DNA from: a virus
Direction: 5' to 3' (one strand)
DNA: 39,149 nt
Virus record (IMG/VR): IMGVR_UViG_3300048015_000252
Location: 1 to 39,149 of that record
Position numbers and translations under genes: made by a program. This document shows positions 38,464 to 39,149 of this stretch, one piece after another. Below the pieces are notes generated by a model, which did no database searches, was not told where the DNA came from, and saw only the letters and a list, made by a program, of their open reading frames with translations. Within the stretch, counting starts at the first letter, position 1, and every line of letters starts with the position of its first letter.

Positions 38464-39149
38464 TCAGTGCTCTGCCGCACACCGCCTGATGTCCTCCAGT
38501 GCCCGCTCGTTGGTCGCGTAGAAGTGCGGCGCACGTCCGGTGCTCGCGCGGTAGATGGCTCGCGCTGCCGACTCAGCGGAGCCCAACTCGGCCTCCAGCG
38601 CGTACCCGGCCTCACCCGCCAGATGCACCGCCCAGCCACCTCGGCAGTGTGTCGTCTCGCACGTGTGCCAGTCGCCCATGTTGAGCGCGTTGCCAGGCAG
38701 AGATACGGCGTCGAGGATCTTCGCGTCCAGTCGCTCCACAACGGGCACCTTGGGATGATGCTCGCGATACCGCTGCGCTGAGGCCAGGCGTTCTGCCCGT
38801 CGCGCCTCGGGAGTCGTCGCTCGCCCCGATCGCACATATGGCGTCTCGGGATCTTTGTGGTCGGCCAGCGACGCGGGCCTGTTTCTCGCGCCTGCGAGGT
38901 ACGCGTCTGCGAGGTACGCGTCTGCGAGGTTCGCGCGTGCGAGGTTCGCGTCTGCGAGGTACGCGTCTGCGAGGTCCGCGTCTGCGAGGTTCGCGCCTGC
39001 GAGGTTCGCGCCTGCGAGGTACGCGCCTGCGAGGTCCGCGCGTGCGAGGTACGCGTCTGCGAGGTCCGCGTCTGCGAGGTTCGCGCCTGCGAGGTTCGCG
39101 TCTGCGAGGTTCGCGCCTGCGAGGTACGCGTCTGCGAGGTCCGCGTCTG
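38464..39149 (-). CDS. pentapeptide-repeat protein (5' end outside window)
   Basis: The frame is open from the window edge to 38464. Bases 38886-39147 encode about 17 tandem pentapeptides of the form A[DNY]LA[DGR], a right-handed quadrilateral beta-helix. A linker with [19 protein letters not shown] then leads to a C-terminal domain with [30 protein letters not shown] and [20 protein letters not shown] start at GTG 38835 would drop the repeats and is not needed. Repeat helices can mimic DNA and bind gyrase in other proteins; no such role is shown here. The [13 protein letters not shown] domain is one that I have seen in phage proteins of unknown function. Confidence 0.78.
   Translation of the reverse strand, partial: DADLADAYLAGANLADANLAGANLADADLADAYLARADLAGAYLAGANLAGANLADADLADAYLADANLARANLADAYLADAYLAGARNRPASLADHKDPETPYVRSGRATTPEARRAERLASAQRYREHHPKVPVVERLDAKILDAVSLPGNALNMGDWHTCETTHCRGGWAVHLAGEAGYALEAELGSAESAARAIYRASTGRAPHFYATNERALEDIRRCAAEH
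38886..39149 (-). repeat. 15-bp tandem repeat array (about 17 units)
   Basis: The unit GCGAGGTNCGCGNNT on the plus strand repeats without spacing changes to the window edge. Only three positions of the unit vary: the middle base of the codon for D, N or Y, and two bases of the codon for D, G or R. The DNA is far more uniform than the protein needs, which points to recent expansion by slippage or unequal exchange. Confidence 0.9.

Noticed and set aside
38883-39149. CRISPR array at the right end
   Set aside because: The 15-bp repeats are contiguous with no unique spacers and encode pentapeptides in frame.

Overview
The window is most of the late region of a tailed phage or prophage with a contractile tail, followed by part of an early or lysogeny region on the opposite strand. 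Base composition is strongly GC-rich. The many short lipoproteins, two of them with closely spaced CC/CxxG cysteine motifs, point to a Myxococcota-like (deltaproteobacterial) host. The host is an inference. No head gene (terminase, portal, capsid) is present; these presumably lie to the left.

Layout. 1-110: the 3' end of a gene and a tRNA-Met. 152-8324: head-tail joining proteins, a tail sheath, a tail tube and tail-assembly proteins. 8328-17638: a tape measure followed by baseplate genes in phage Mu order (gp43/N, gp44/P, gp45, gp46, gp47/J, gp48). 17642-21171: three related fibre or receptor-binding proteins. 21173-21817: a lipoprotein gene on the opposite strand, like a moron. 21863-27321: more fibre-type and exported proteins. 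27424-32798: an operon of small lipoproteins, a coiled-coil membrane protein, a polytopic membrane protein and a papain-family cysteine protease. 32909-35770: a zinc-binding protein, a DUF1906-type glycoside hydrolase, a peptidyl-tRNA-hydrolase-2-like protein, a coiled-coil protein, a rho-independent terminator and a secreted lysozyme/transglycosylase-like enzyme. 35834-39149, minus strand: a small zinc-ribbon protein, the C-terminal end of a tyrosine integrase, a scrambled IS200/IS605 region (TnpB and TnpA fragments, a 70-bp perfect inverted repeat) enclosing a MazG-like pyrophosphohydrolase and a HAD fragment, a Cys-rich protein and a pentapeptide-repeat protein that runs out of the window.

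The plus-strand genes are packed with ATGA, GTGA or TGATG overlaps and look like one long late transcript, with a likely extra promoter near 27375 and an end near 35167. The structural genes build a Mu-type contractile tail. A small aromatic/Cys module is shared by the terminator-like protein, the sheath and two fibre proteins, so one surface-binding module seems to have spread over the virion. The lipoprotein/protease block and the exported fibre-like proteins suggest that this phage alters the host envelope. The most unusual items are the phage papain-like protease with its lipoprotein neighbours, the module carried by the sheath, and the IS605 fragments around the MazG cassette inside an integrase gene.
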